Source: Sphaerochaeta sp. Phil3
GTDB taxonomy: Bacteria; Spirochaetota; Spirochaetia; Sphaerochaetales; Sphaerochaetaceae
Direction: 5' to 3'
Assembly: GCA_001940825.1 (NCBI GenBank)
Contig: MSGT01000046.1
Span: 1-64,000, forward strand
DNA: 64,000 bases
The notes under the pieces are model-generated. The model had not been told where the DNA came from. It made no database searches and saw only the letters and a list, made by a program, of their open reading frames with translations. Numbering within the stretch: the first letter of the stretch is position 1; each line of letters starts with the position of its first letter. A program made the position numbers and the translations under genes. This document shows, in pieces, positions 1 to 9,261 of this stretch.

Positions 1-28
1 ACCCGACTTTTGTTACAGCCCCTCAAAG

Positions 29-101
<73 letters not shown>

Positions 102-121
102 ATGTCCTTTAGAACAATGAG

Positions 122-150
122 AGAGTACTCCATTGGCACGTTTTAGTCAA
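122..150 (-). promoter_or_regulatory. Promoter of tRNA-Asn
   Basis: On the minus strand TTGACT (145-150) is followed after exactly 17 bp by TACTCT (122-127), about 20 nt before the mature tRNA 5' end. This is the spacing expected for a sigma70-type promoter feeding a short tRNA leader. Confidence 0.6.
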
Positions 151-190
151 TATGGTTTTCATCGTTGCGTCAAAAACGGCGAAAAAGGTG

Positions 191-223
191 AAAAAAAACC
201 GTCACGACCAAAGGAGGTGACGG
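191..223 (-). terminator. Intrinsic terminator after the phosphohexomutase gene
   Basis: Minus-strand stem CCGTCAC/GTGACGG (199-205 with 217-223), followed by a run of eight T. It lies 27 bp past the stop codon at 250 and closes the two-gene unit 2123-250. Confidence 0.8.
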
Positions 224-249
224 CGGGTTTTCGTTCAATGAACGGGTGG

Positions 250-1593
250 TCAGTGGAACTGATGGATGATGTCCTCAATCTCCTTGAAGTGTTCATCAAG
301 CTCCTGCTGTGTCTTGGCCTCTGCTACGACACGAAGGTAAGGTTCTGTGTTGGACTTCCTGACATTGAACCACCATGTTGGGAACTCTATTCTGTAGCCA
401 TCGAAGTCCAGGACCTTGGTTGGGTTGAGCTTTGTGAACTTCTCATAGAGGGCGTTCATTGCGCCATCCTTGTCCTCAAGCTTGAAGTTGCGCTCTCCGC
501 TGTTGGCATAGACGACAATCTCGTCTATGAGCTGTCCAAGGGTCTTTCCTTCCTTCTTCAATGCAGCGACAGTCTGAAGTACAAGCAGGGAAGCAAGGAT
601 TCCGCTGTCGCAGTTGTTGAAGTCTCTGAAATAGTAGTGGCCTGCAAGCTCTCCACCAAATATGCAGTGCTTCTCCCTGAGCTTCATCTTTGCAAAGGCG
701 TGGCCTACCTTCCATGTTATGACCTCCGTTGCACCTTTCTTGAGAAGATATTCGGTGGTTGAACGGGATGTCCTTATGTCAACAAGAACCGATCCTTTCT
801 CCTTTGCAAGGTAATAGGCTCCAATGATGCCTGTGACGTAGTCAGGCTGTATGAATCGACCCCTTTCATCTATGAACATGACACGGTCCGCATCGCCGTC
901 GTAGATCACGCCACAATCGGACTTGTTGGCCTTGACTGCATCCATTATCTGCTTGCAGTTTTCGACCTCAAGTGGGTTTGGCTCGTGGCCTGGGAATGTG
1001 CCGTCGAGCGTGTCGTTGATGTAGTGGGCATGGTCGCCAAAGATTTCGTGCACGAAAAGGCTGCTCATGCCATTGGAGCAGTCCACGGAGAGGTTGAGGT
1101 TCGAAAGGTCAGGGAGGAAGCCCTTTAGATAGTTGAGGTAGGCTTCGTGGACGTCCTTGTCTATGATGCAGCCCCTGTGGCATGGACACACAGGCTCGAC
1201 CTTCTCTTCATTGACCATCCTTTCAAGTTCCTTGAGGCCTGAATCACCGCCTACTGGGATGGCCATGGCCCTTGAGATCTTCATGCCGTTGTACTGCTTT
1301 GGGTTGTGGCTTGCGGTTATCTGAACCGATGCCTCCGCCTTGAGGTACACCGTTGAAAAGTAGACCATTGGCGTTGTGGCAAGGCCAACGTTCCATACGT
1401 CAACGCCTGCATCGTTGATTCCGTTGCAGAGGTTCTCGAATATCTCGTCGCTTGTGAGACGTATGTCCCTACCAACTACGACGAACTTGCAAGGGAGAAG
1501 CTTTGGAAGGAAATATCCAATCTTGTACGCTGTCTCTTTGTTGAAATCCTGGTTGTAGACACCACGGATGTCATAGGCTTTGAAAACTCCCAT
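250..1593 (-). CDS. manB: Phosphomannomutase/phosphoglucomutase
   Basis: Alpha-D-phosphohexomutase of 447 aa that interconverts hexose 6- and 1-phosphates in the cytosol, feeding sugar-nucleotide or glycogen synthesis. The four family landmarks are in order: the phosphoserine loop TASHNP near residue 95, the metal loop DGDADR near 233, the sugar-binding GGELAGH near 315, and the C-terminal phosphate-binding RKSNTEP near 415. The length is normal for bacterial PMM/PGM. The ATG at 1593 has AGGAG 8 nt upstream. It is the second gene of a unit with the hypothetical gene at 1626-2123 (32-bp gap). Whether mannose or glucose phosphate is preferred cannot be read from sequence; GlgC and GlgA at 20-23 kb would use glucose 1-phosphate. 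Confidence 0.9.
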   Translation of the reverse strand: MGVFKAYDIRGVYNQDFNKETAYKIGYFLPKLLPCKFVVVGRDIRLTSDEIFENLCNGINDAGVDVWNVGLATTPMVYFSTVYLKAEASVQITASHNPKQYNGMKISRAMAIPVGGDSGLKELERMVNEEKVEPVCPCHRGCIIDKDVHEAYLNYLKGFLPDLSNLNLSVDCSNGMSSLFVHEIFGDHAHYINDTLDGTFPGHEPNPLEVENCKQIMDAVKANKSDCGVIYDGDADRVMFIDERGRFIQPDYVTGIIGAYYLAKEKGSVLVDIRTSRSTTEYLLKKGATEVITWKVGHAFAKMKLREKHCIFGGELAGHYYFRDFNNCDSGILASLLVLQTVAALKKEGKTLGQLIDEIVVYANSGERNFKLEDKDGAMNALYEKFTKLNPTKVLDFDGYRIEFPTWWFNVRKSNTEPYLRVVAEAKTQQELDEHFKEIEDIIHQFH

Positions 1594-1625
1594 ATTGTTA
1601 CTCCTTATCTATATGTGTCTCTGTT

Positions 1626-2123
1626 TTATGCTTTGTTGTTTTTTCCATACTGATGCCAATTGTCTATCATGTTCTGAAGCGTTTTATCGGCCAGCTCGAA
1701 GAAAAGGACAGTTCCATCCTTGAGAGAGACCTCTGTAACGCATTGCGAGAAGCAACGTGCAAGGATTCCTGCTGCCTTCACTTTGGAACGTGGTTTGAAG
1801 CCTCCTGCCAGTGACTTGGCCGCGTTTTTCTTTACTGTTCGCGTTTCCAGAACATCGTTTGGGTCGAACCTGGATTCGAACTTGACGTATGGAGCTGCGT
1901 TCTTGCTCTTTGGAAGCTTGAATCCAAGGATCTGAGGCTCATGCTCGAAGTCCTCGAACCAGAAACGTCCGCCGGCTTCATACAGGAACACTCCGTATTG
2001 GCGTACAACCCCATTGCTGTCTGCATAGAACGTGGAGTATGTACGCCACCCAACGGGGCAGCCCCTTTTGGCTTCAAGCCCTTTGATGAACTCGTTTCCG
2101 TCGCCGTCTTGGACCGTGGACAT
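1626..2123 (-). CDS. Hypothetical protein, 165 aa
   Basis: I do not recognise a family. The product is soluble, with no signal peptide or membrane segment. It has a tryptophan-containing N-terminal half (around WFEDFEHEP), a basic middle (KPRSKVKAAG) and an acidic/hydrophobic end (TVLFFELADK). The ATG at 2123 follows GGAGG with a 7-nt gap. It lies upstream of, and probably co-transcribed with, the phosphohexomutase gene. The domain pattern faintly recalls a PH-like beta fold, but that is a guess. Confidence 0.6.
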   Translation of the reverse strand: MSTVQDGDGNEFIKGLEAKRGCPVGWRTYSTFYADSNGVVRQYGVFLYEAGGRFWFEDFEHEPQILGFKLPKSKNAAPYVKFESRFDPNDVLETRTVKKNAAKSLAGGFKPRSKVKAAGILARCFSQCVTEVSLKDGTVLFFELADKTLQNMIDNWHQYGKNNKA

Positions 2124-2176
2124 CTATGGACCTCCATTGGAACAGAAAAGCTGCTCCATCCGACTATCTTTTTTTC

Positions 2177-2193
2177 ATTGTAACATATATAAT
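2177..2193. promoter_or_regulatory. Overlapping divergent promoter elements
   Basis: The 100-bp gap between the divergent genes starting at 2123 (minus) and 2224 (plus) holds a perfect plus-strand TATAAT (2188-2193). On the minus strand TACAAT (2177-2182) has a weak TTTCTC 17 bp upstream. The two -10 boxes nearly abut, so the promoters probably interfere with each other. Confidence 0.4.
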
Positions 2194-2223
2194 CCCATCG
2201 AGAAAGGCACACCGGGAAGGAAA

Positions 2224-4053
2224 ATGGAATACTTCGAGAAAGATTTTGGTAAGATACTCAAGAACAACGCCCAAGATATGAGGCATAGTCTCCTTCCTGA
2301 AGGTACCAATTGCTTCAGAGTCTATGACCGCAACCTCTCGCAGTTTCCAGTCACGGTCGATATATACGGCAAGTACGCCAAGGTCACGGACTTCGGCGAA
2401 TCGGAGCCACTGCCTGACGAAATGAGGGCCACCTGCCTTGATATATGCTCTCGCATGCTATACCTGGAACCCGGCAACATCGTCTATTCGTACAGGGCCA
2501 AACGCGAACAGGGGCAGCAGCATGAAAAGGCACAGACCGATGCCCTTGTGGTGGATGTCCTTGAGAACAACCTCACCTTCAAGGTTGATCTGACCACATA
2601 CGTGGACACCGGCCTTTTCCTTGACCACAGGCTCACCCGTATGCTCATAAGGGAGAGAAGTGTAGGGTGCGATGTCCTAAACCTCTTCTCCTATACAGGA
2701 AGCTTCTCCGTCTATGCAGCAGCGGGGCTTGCAAAGAGCGTGAAAAGCGTTGACCTTTCAGCGACCTATACTAAGTGGGCGCAGGAGAACCTTGCAGCCA
2801 ACGGCTACGAAGGATCCTCATACGAATGTGTATGCATGGATGCCTCAAAATACGTCGCAGACGCTATAGATAGAAAAGAGAAATACGATATAATCATCTT
2901 CGATCCGCCATGCTTCTCCAACAGCAGGAAGATGGACGGGGACTTTGACGTAGCACGAGACTACGTCGATTGGATAAAGAATCTAGCCAAGCTAATGAAG
3001 AAGACTGGAATCCTCCTTTTCTCCACGAACCTTGGAACTTTCAGAATGGATAGAAGACGCCTCAGAGGAATGAGCGTCAAAGAGATTACAGGAGTCGTAG
3101 AGGCTCCGGGATTTGTTAGAGGCCGCAAAGGTGCGGCCAGGAGTTGGATGATGGCATTTGATGACGATTCACTCAAATTGGATTGGAGTGAGCCAAGCGA
3201 GAAGTCCCAGAAGGGTTCGGACGAGAAGACGGAGAAGAAAGCGGAGAAAGGCTCTTTCGAGAAGAGAAGCGACTATGCAGGAAAGAGCAGAAGAGACGGC
3301 GACAGAGGCCGTGGCTATGGTTCCTACGGAAGGGACAGGGACGGCTACAGAGGCTCCAGGGACTCAAGAGGTCCAAGGAGTTTTGGAGATTCCTCAAGGG
3401 ACAGAGGCTTCGGAAGGGACGATAGGGAAGATAGGGGCGGTTACAGAGAAGGTCGCAGAGACGGCTACAGAAATTCAGATCGGCCATCATACGGCAGAGA
3501 CAGAGACTATTCCGACCGCAGGTCATACGGACGCAGAGACGATAGACGCGACGACTTTAGACCTCGCTACAGAGAAGAAGGCGAAGAGCGCAGCGAAAGA
3601 CGCAGCTTCAATAGGGACAATCGAGAGGATCGTCCAAGACGCGACTATTCCAGCGACCGTGGATCCAGCCGTGGTTTCAGGTCCGATAGATACGAAAGAA
3701 ACGACAGACCTCGCTTCGACAAAGACAACGAGAGAGGCTTTGACAAGCCGAACCGCTACGAGGGTCGCGACAGATCAGAGAACAGGTTTGCAGGCCGTGG
3801 CGAGAGAAGATCCTATGATTCTCCAAGATATGAAAGACGCGACCGCGATGACTACAGCGGACGCAGAAGCTCTTCCATAGAGTACAAGGGCCGAGGAGAG
3901 AACAGGTTCGAAGGTTTTGGCAGCAAGTCTGTAAAATCCACGAAGAAGCCATATGGCTTCGATTCCTTCAAGCCTGCCCGTTCAAGGGACGACAGCTCTG
4001 ATTTCTTCTGGAACAGCGAAGACCTTGATTCGAAGCCAAAGAAGGAAGACTGA
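2224..4053 (+). CDS. RlmK/RlmI-like class I SAM methyltransferase with a ~290-aa Arg/Asp/Gly/Ser-rich tail
   Basis: Residues 1-320 are a SAM-dependent methyltransferase of the RlmK/RlmL-C/RlmI (COG1092-like) group, which methylates bases of 23S rRNA. The SAM loop VLNLFSYTGSFSV, the acidic end of strand 2 (KSVDLS) and the catalytic DPPCFS motif are visible. Residues ~322-609 are low-complexity, built of RD, RG, YGR, SRD and DRR steps, and end in a short acidic, aromatic stretch (DFFWNSEDLD). This tail resembles RNA-binding RGG/RD regions of DEAD-box helicases and is not part of the usual enzyme. The start at 2224 has AAGGA just upstream; the same frame is open further 5' but without a ribosome site. 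A strong terminator follows. Confidence 0.8.
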   Translation: MEYFEKDFGKILKNNAQDMRHSLLPEGTNCFRVYDRNLSQFPVTVDIYGKYAKVTDFGESEPLPDEMRATCLDICSRMLYLEPGNIVYSYRAKREQGQQHEKAQTDALVVDVLENNLTFKVDLTTYVDTGLFLDHRLTRMLIRERSVGCDVLNLFSYTGSFSVYAAAGLAKSVKSVDLSATYTKWAQENLAANGYEGSSYECVCMDASKYVADAIDRKEKYDIIIFDPPCFSNSRKMDGDFDVARDYVDWIKNLAKLMKKTGILLFSTNLGTFRMDRRRLRGMSVKEITGVVEAPGFVRGRKGAARSWMMAFDDDSLKLDWSEPSEKSQKGSDEKTEKKAEKGSFEKRSDYAGKSRRDGDRGRGYGSYGRDRDGYRGSRDSRGPRSFGDSSRDRGFGRDDREDRGGYREGRRDGYRNSDRPSYGRDRDYSDRRSYGRRDDRRDDFRPRYREEGEERSERRSFNRDNREDRPRRDYSSDRGSSRGFRSDRYERNDRPRFDKDNERGFDKPNRYEGRDRSENRFAGRGERRSYDSPRYERRDRDDYSGRRSSSIEYKGRGENRFEGFGSKSVKSTKKPYGFDSFKPARSRDDSSDFFWNSEDLDSKPKKED

Positions 4054-4080
4054 CAACCATATCCGTTTTTGGTTGGTAGA

Positions 4081-4116
4081 CCCCAGATCCTAATTGCAGG
4101 ATTTGGGGTTTTCGTT
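4081..4116 (+). terminator. Intrinsic terminator
   Basis: CCCCA(g)ATCCT pairs with AGGAT(t)TGGGG, followed by TTTTCGTTTT. It sits between the convergent methyltransferase (stop 4053) and response regulator (stop 4118) genes. Confidence 0.85.
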
Positions 4117-4117
4117 T

Positions 4118-4822
4118 TCACTCCTCCATCATTCTGTACCCCACACCAAGCTCATTGATGATGTATCGCCTTTCACCTGGGGTCACTCCCATCTTCTTTC
4201 TGATGTTCTTCATGTTCACCTGAAGCTTCTTGGTGCTGCCGTAGTCTGAGTACCCCCATATAGCTTGGATTATGGACGCGTATGTAAGGACCTTTCCTGC
4301 ATGCTCAGACAGATACGCAACTATGTTGTATTCCGTTTGGGTGAGGTCTATTTCGTTTCCCTTTATCGTGACCTGCCTTTTGTCGTAGTCTATGACCATG
4401 TCCTTGAGCTGGAACCTCCCTCCTGGAATGCTTCCAAGTTCAGAGCAGTGTCTGTTGCTTCTAAGGACGGCTCTGATACGAGCCAACAGCTCCTCTGTTC
4501 CAAAGGGTTTTGTTATGTAGTCGTTTGCTCCTAGGTCAAGGGCGAACACCTTTTCGTTTTCAGATGTGCGTGCGGACAAAACGATTATTGGAATGGCTTC
4601 AGACTTCCTTATCTCTTGGATGAACTCAAGTCCATCTCGGTCAGGCAGTCCCAAATCAAGAACCACAAGGTCTGGGTGATGGGAGGAGAACATTCTTAGT
4701 CCCATCTCGCACGTCCCTGCACATATCACCTGATAGTTGTTGATTTCAAGGTTCGTCCTGATGAAACTGGCTATGTTGTCCTCATCTTCTATGACGAGTA
4801 TCTTGTATTTGTTGTTTCCCAT
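4118..4822 (-). CDS. OmpR/KdpE-like response regulator
   Basis: This 234-aa two-component regulator has a receiver domain at 1-122 with the phospho-acceptor D56 (VVLDLGLPD) and the conserved lysine K105 (DYITKPF). An OmpR/PhoB-type winged helix at ~130-232 ends in GVGYRMMEE. The overall pattern is closest to KdpE. It is the second gene of a pair: the kinase stop and this start are separated by one base (TGA-C-ATG), with AGGAA as ribosome site. No kdpFABC potassium pump genes are within the window, so the target is unknown. It probably acts as a phosphorylation-dependent DNA-binding activator. Confidence 0.9.
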   Translation of the reverse strand: MGNNKYKILVIEDEDNIASFIRTNLEINNYQVICAGTCEMGLRMFSSHHPDLVVLDLGLPDRDGLEFIQEIRKSEAIPIIVLSARTSENEKVFALDLGANDYITKPFGTEELLARIRAVLRSNRHCSELGSIPGGRFQLKDMVIDYDKRQVTIKGNEIDLTQTEYNIVAYLSEHAGKVLTYASIIQAIWGYSDYGSTKKLQVNMKNIRKKMGVTPGERRYIINELGVGYRMMEE

Positions 4823-4823
4823 G

Positions 4824-5909
4824 TCAATTGCCGTTCCTTTTCAAAGAGAAGCGGAATGTAGCTCCTCCTTCGTCGTTGTTCTCTTCCGTAAGGTCTCCAC
4901 CATGCGCCCTCACTATTGCTGTACACACGGAAAGTCCAATCCCCATGTTGTTTCGTTTCCCGTCCACAGGAGCACCTGAATCTACGAAACTTCCTGTGAA
5001 AAGACCTTCCTTGATTTCATTTGGAATGCCGCAGCCATCGTCCGATACTTCGAATACGGCATCCGTACCTTTCATTCTCACCGTAAGTCCAAGCCTTGTC
5101 ATGCCTTTTGCATGTAGGACTGCGTTTTCCAAAAGATTCATCAACACCTGCTCTATGAGCATGGAATCCATTGGTATGTCTATGAATTCATCCGGTATGT
5201 TCGTTTCGACCCGTTGGCTTGGGTGCTTCTTCTCGAATTTCATAAGCACAGAGTCTATCAGCTCATCCAAAACGATGGGTGTCTTCACTATTTCAACCTT
5301 TCTATCGTCTATTCTTGTTACCGACAAAAGGTTCTCCACCATTCGTATGAGCCATTCGCTGTCCTCCTGTATTTCTCCAAGGAGCTTTCTCTTCGTGTCG
5401 TTTGGAAGAGAATCATTGGCTGCTATCAGAGTGGATGTTGCTCCATATATGGAAGTCAAGGGTGTCCTTAGGTCGTGGGATATGGCTCTAAGGAGGTTTC
5501 CTCTCATCCGTTCCTTTTCGCTGTCTGCCTTGAGTTTCTCCTGTTCTCGTATTCGTAGAGTCTCCTGGTCCCTTATCCTTATGTTCAATGTACTCGTGGA
5601 GACTGCGACGACCAACATGATTATTGCGGAGAAGATGCTTTCCTCCACGAAGAAGTCCAATTTGTAGTAGGGGTATGTGAATGCGAAGTTGACGGCAAAG
5701 ACGCTCACGATCGCCGCTGCAATGCCATAGCAGTATCCATGGGTTCTAAGGGATATGAGAAAAACCCCAAACACGAATATCATGGGAACCAATGTCTGTG
5801 TCGTAAACAACCTTTGTATCAGCAGGTTGACTGCAAATGTCAGGCAGAAGACCGCAATCGAGAACAGGATGTCTTTCAGGTTTTGATTGTCTTTCTTGTC
5901 GTTTTCCAT
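4824..5909 (-). CDS. KdpD-like membrane sensor histidine kinase lacking the N-terminal KdpD/USP domains
   Basis: The protein has 361 aa. Residues ~12-108 contain four hydrophobic helices of the DUF4118 type found in KdpD. Next come a short coiled linker rich in R/E/Q, the HisKA helix with phospho-acceptor H145 (AISHDLRTP), and an HATPase domain with N box (NLLENAVLHA), G1 (DDGCGIP) and G2 (NMGIGLS). Full KdpD is about 900 aa and carries cytosolic KdpD and universal-stress domains before the membrane part; both are absent here. Such short versions are common. It is co-transcribed with the response regulator. The ATG is preceded by AGGAAAG. Confidence 0.9.
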   Translation of the reverse strand: MENDKKDNQNLKDILFSIAVFCLTFAVNLLIQRLFTTQTLVPMIFVFGVFLISLRTHGYCYGIAAAIVSVFAVNFAFTYPYYKLDFFVEESIFSAIIMLVVAVSTSTLNIRIRDQETLRIREQEKLKADSEKERMRGNLLRAISHDLRTPLTSIYGATSTLIAANDSLPNDTKRKLLGEIQEDSEWLIRMVENLLSVTRIDDRKVEIVKTPIVLDELIDSVLMKFEKKHPSQRVETNIPDEFIDIPMDSMLIEQVLMNLLENAVLHAKGMTRLGLTVRMKGTDAVFEVSDDGCGIPNEIKEGLFTGSFVDSGAPVDGKRNNMGIGLSVCTAIVRAHGGDLTEENNDEGGATFRFSLKRNGN

Positions 5910-5977
5910 GGAGCTTTCCTATGTGGAATCGTACAGCTGAGGTTTCATTGCATCAATGAATCCCTGATTCTTTTTAC

Positions 5978-6006
5978 TGAATCTACACCAATGATACTGG
6001 TATACT
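5978..6006 (+). promoter_or_regulatory. Possible extended -10 promoter for the CorC-like gene
   Basis: TATACT (6001-6006) is preceded by TGG, giving an extended -10, with a poor -35 (TGAATC) 17 bp upstream. The transcript would start about 25 nt before the ATG at 6036. Confidence 0.35.
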
Positions 6007-6035
6007 CAAAGCCATTGCAAGGAGGAACGATCCAT

Positions 6036-7274
6036 ATGGATTCTGACGGTAGTCATTTAGGTAGCATTCTGGCTATGGCTGTCTGTCTTTTGATGTCTGC
6101 GTATTTCAGCGCAACGGAAACGGCATTTTCGTCTTTGAACAGGACCCGCATCAAAGTTCTGGCCGACAACGGCAACAGGAAGGCTTCTCTTGTCTTGAGC
6201 CTTTCGAACAACTATGACAGGCTCATTTCGACGATTCTGATTGGCAACAACATCGTGAACATAGCGGTTGCATCCATAGGTACGCTTTTGTTCGTGGAGA
6301 TATACGGTGACATTGGAGCCACGGTTTCATCCGTAGTCGTGACGGTCGCCGTTCTGATATTTGGAGAGATCACACCAAAGAGCATAGCAAAGGATTCTCC
6401 TGAGAAGTTCGCTATGTTCTGTGCTGGGTTCATTCGTTTTTGGCTTTTTGTCCTGACCCCATTGAATTTCATTTTCTCGAAGTGGAAGAAGCTTGTTTCA
6501 AGGTTCTTCAAGACTGATGAATCATCCAAGATGTCACACGAAGAGCTTCTGGTTCTCGTGGAGGACGTCGAAAACGATGGAGGGATAGATCGAAGCGAAG
6601 GCGAACTTCTGAAGAACGCCATTGAGTTTGGCGATTTGTCCGCAGAGGAGATCCTTACACATAGAATGGATATAGAAGCCGTTGGAGTGGATGAAAGCAA
6701 GGAAAACATTGCAGAGAAGTTCACCAAAACCCGTTTCTCAAGGCTCCTCGTGTATGAGGATTACATAGATAGGATCGTTGGGGTTCTGCATCAGAAGGAT
6801 TTCTATGTGGACGGCCGAGTGTCGGACAAGCCTGTCGTTGAGATAATGACTAAGCCCGTTTTCGTCTACCAACACACAAAGGTACGTGAAATCCTGAAGC
6901 GTCTTCAGGTCAACAAGTCCCATATTGCCGTCGTCGTCGATGAATTTGGCGGTACCATGGGGATGGTCTCAATGGAGGATATCCTTGAGGAGTTGGTTGG
7001 AGAGATTTGGGATGAACATGACGAAGTGGAGAAGTCCTTTGAAATGCTGGGCAACGGTTCGTATCGAGTTGATTGTTCCGTCAGCCTTGGTGATTTCTGC
7101 GACTTCTTTGGCGTGGACATAGAGTCTGACAGCGTCTCCGTTGGTGGTTGGATTCTGGAAAGGCTAAATGGAATACCAAGCGAGGGCGATGGCTTTGACT
7201 TCGATGGTCTTAGGATCACCATAGCCAACCTTGATGCAAACAGGGTCTCCTTCGTCACTGTGAAGAAGATTTGA
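6036..7274 (+). CDS. CNNM/CorC (HlyC/CorC) family transporter, 412 aa
   Basis: Membrane protein of the CNNM/CorC family, linked in other bacteria to Mg2+/Co2+ export or homeostasis. The N-terminal DUF21 domain (residues ~5-175) has three to four membrane spans and the family motifs SAYFSATETAFSSL and FGEITPKSIA. A CBS pair occupies ~205-325 (FSRLLVYEDY, VVVDEFGGTMG), and a CorC/HlyC C-terminal domain ends the protein (VDIESDSVSVGGWILE). The start at 6036 is fixed by AGGAGGAA 9 nt upstream; the same frame is open for another 99 codons 5', but that stretch lies over the kinase gene and its promoter. A bidirectional terminator follows. Confidence 0.88.
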   Translation: MDSDGSHLGSILAMAVCLLMSAYFSATETAFSSLNRTRIKVLADNGNRKASLVLSLSNNYDRLISTILIGNNIVNIAVASIGTLLFVEIYGDIGATVSSVVVTVAVLIFGEITPKSIAKDSPEKFAMFCAGFIRFWLFVLTPLNFIFSKWKKLVSRFFKTDESSKMSHEELLVLVEDVENDGGIDRSEGELLKNAIEFGDLSAEEILTHRMDIEAVGVDESKENIAEKFTKTRFSRLLVYEDYIDRIVGVLHQKDFYVDGRVSDKPVVEIMTKPVFVYQHTKVREILKRLQVNKSHIAVVVDEFGGTMGMVSMEDILEELVGEIWDEHDEVEKSFEMLGNGSYRVDCSVSLGDFCDFFGVDIESDSVSVGGWILERLNGIPSEGDGFDFDGLRITIANLDANRVSFVTVKKI

Positions 7275-7290
7275 CGATTTCTCTGAAACG

Positions 7291-7326
7291 AAAAACAGCT
7301 CCTGGTGGGAACCTGGAGCTGTTTTT
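7291..7326. terminator. Bidirectional intrinsic terminator
   Basis: Perfect 12-bp stem AAAAACAGCTCC/GGAGCTGTTTTT with a 12-nt loop. T tracts lie on both strands, so it serves the convergent CorC-like (plus) and glnS (minus) genes. Confidence 0.9.
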
Positions 7327-7384
7327 GCATTATATCGTAGCCAACAAGGGCATCGGTCTAAATGACCAATGTCCAGCAATGGGA

Positions 7385-9112
7385 TTACAGGCCCATCTTG
7401 GCCTTCTGCTTGGCCCAGGAGTCCTTGAGCGTGACCGTTCTGTTGAACACAAGGTGATCCGAGGTGCTGTCGTAGTCAGGCGTGAAGTAGCCGCTTCGTA
7501 TGAACTGAAGGTAGTCGCCCGGCTTGGAGTCCTTGACCGATGGCTCTATCTTTGCGTTCTTGACGACGATGAGCGAGTTTGGATTGAGGTCGTCAAGGTA
7601 GTTGCCGGTCTCTCCACCTGGGTACTCGGTTGCAAAGAGCTTGTCGTAGAGCCTTACCTCCGCTTCTATGGCGTGCTTTGCGCTGACCCAGTGGCTTGTT
7701 CCCTTGACCTTGCGTCCGTCAGCGGTCTCTCCGCCACGGGATTCGGGGTCGTAGGTGCAGTGGACGACCGTTACGTTGCCGTTTTCGTCCTTCTCGCAGC
7801 TTGTGGCCTTTACGTAGTATGCGTTCTTCAAACGTATCTCGTTTCCAATGTAGAGCCTGTGGTAGCCCTTTGGTGGAACCTCCATGAAGTCTTCGCGCTC
7901 GATGTAGAGTTCGTTGGTGAATGGAATCTCGCGCTTGCCCATCGATGGGTCCTCAGGGTTGTTCTCGGTCTCGAAGAACTCGGTTTTGTCGGCAGGGTAG
8001 TTGTCTATGACAAGTTTGATTGGATCAAGGACGGCCATGACGCGCTTTGCACGCTTGTTAAGGTCCTCCCTTACGCAGAACTCCATGAGGGAGTAGTCGA
8101 CGACTGACTCGACCTTTGCCACTCCTATGCGGTTTACGAAGTCACGCATGGACTCAGGTGAGTATCCACGTCTTCTTATTCCGCTTATGGTTGGCATTCT
8201 TGGATCGTCCCAACCGCTTACTATGCCAAGCTTTACAAGGTTCAAAAGCTTTCTCTTGCTCATCACGAAGTAGTTTATGTTGAGCCTTGCGAACTCGTAC
8301 TGGTGAGGTGCGTGTTCAATGCCGTCTATGGAGCATGCCCAGTCGTATGCAGGTCTATGGTCCTCGAACTCAAGGGTGCATATTGAGTGGGTTATGCCTT
8401 CTATTGCATCGGATATCGGGTGGGTGAAGTCGTACATTGGGTAGATGCACCACTTGTTGCCCGTCCTTGGATGCTCTGCGAACTTTATCCTGTAGAGGGC
8501 AGGGTCGCGCATGTTGATGTTTGGGCTTGCCATGTCCAGCTTTGCCCTAAGGAGGTACTTGCCTTCTGTGTATTTTCCTTCACCCATCTCCTTGAAGAGC
8601 CTAAGGTTCTCTTCTATGCTTCTGTTGCGGTCAGGGCTGTCCTTTCCCGGAGTGGTGAGGGTCCCTCTGTTCTCCCTCACTTCCTCTGGGGTCTGGCTGT
8701 CAACGTATGCCATGCCTTTCTTGATGAGGTCAATTGCAATCTCATGCAGCTGGTCGTAGTAGTCCGATGCATAGTATTCGTGCTCTCCCCAATCGAATCC
8801 AAGCCATTTGATATCCGACTTGATGGAGTCTATGTATTCCATGTCCTCCTTGGCCGGGTTCGTATCGTCCAGCCTGAGGTGGCATATTCCGTGGTATTTC
8901 TGGGCAAGACCAAAATTCAGGCAGATGCTCTTGATGTGTCCAATGTGAAGGTATCCGTTTGGCTCCGGTGGGAACCTTGTCACTATCGTGTTGTTTGGAA
9001 CCCTTCCGTTTGCAAGGTCGTCTTCGATGATCTTCTCAATGAAGTTGAGTGGAGCCTTTTCCTTTGCTTCCGGTGTTTCCACTGCTTCTACGACTTTTCC
9101 GTTCTTGTCCAT
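7385..9112 (-). CDS. glnS: Glutaminyl-tRNA synthetase
   Basis: Class Ic aminoacyl-tRNA synthetase of 575 aa that charges tRNA-Gln directly. The catalytic core carries the HIGH box (residues 56-59, within [12 protein letters not shown]) and a KMSKS-equivalent VMSKRKLL near 270. The C-terminal half is the beta-barrel anticodon-binding region typical of GlnRS ([15 protein letters not shown]). The start at 9112 has GGAGG 6 nt upstream. Presence of GlnRS implies that this organism need not rely on the GatCAB transamidation route for Gln-tRNA. The gene is monocistronic and shares its terminator with the convergent CorC-like gene. Confidence 0.97.
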   Translation of the reverse strand: MDKNGKVVEAVETPEAKEKAPLNFIEKIIEDDLANGRVPNNTIVTRFPPEPNGYLHIGHIKSICLNFGLAQKYHGICHLRLDDTNPAKEDMEYIDSIKSDIKWLGFDWGEHEYYASDYYDQLHEIAIDLIKKGMAYVDSQTPEEVRENRGTLTTPGKDSPDRNRSIEENLRLFKEMGEGKYTEGKYLLRAKLDMASPNINMRDPALYRIKFAEHPRTGNKWCIYPMYDFTHPISDAIEGITHSICTLEFEDHRPAYDWACSIDGIEHAPHQYEFARLNINYFVMSKRKLLNLVKLGIVSGWDDPRMPTISGIRRRGYSPESMRDFVNRIGVAKVESVVDYSLMEFCVREDLNKRAKRVMAVLDPIKLVIDNYPADKTEFFETENNPEDPSMGKREIPFTNELYIEREDFMEVPPKGYHRLYIGNEIRLKNAYYVKATSCEKDENGNVTVVHCTYDPESRGGETADGRKVKGTSHWVSAKHAIEAEVRLYDKLFATEYPGGETGNYLDDLNPNSLIVVKNAKIEPSVKDSKPGDYLQFIRSGYFTPDYDSTSDHLVFNRTVTLKDSWAKQKAKMGL

Positions 9113-9261
9113 ATTGTCCTCCGCGGCCCTTCCAAAGGGGCCCTAAAGTACCAAGGAGCCCTGTGCGCTCCTCTTAGATTATTTGTTAGCCGATGATAGC
9201 ATATTGCCTTGAAAGATGCCATAATTACAACGATTATATGGAATGCAAAGGAGGTGGACGC

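Noticed and set aside
3158-3880. A 240-codon plus-strand frame (and minus-strand frames) inside the methyltransferase tail
   Set aside because: It is an out-of-phase reading of the Arg/Asp-rich repeat; it has no ribosome site, and its Thr/Ala/Glu-rich product mirrors the codon repeats of the true frame.
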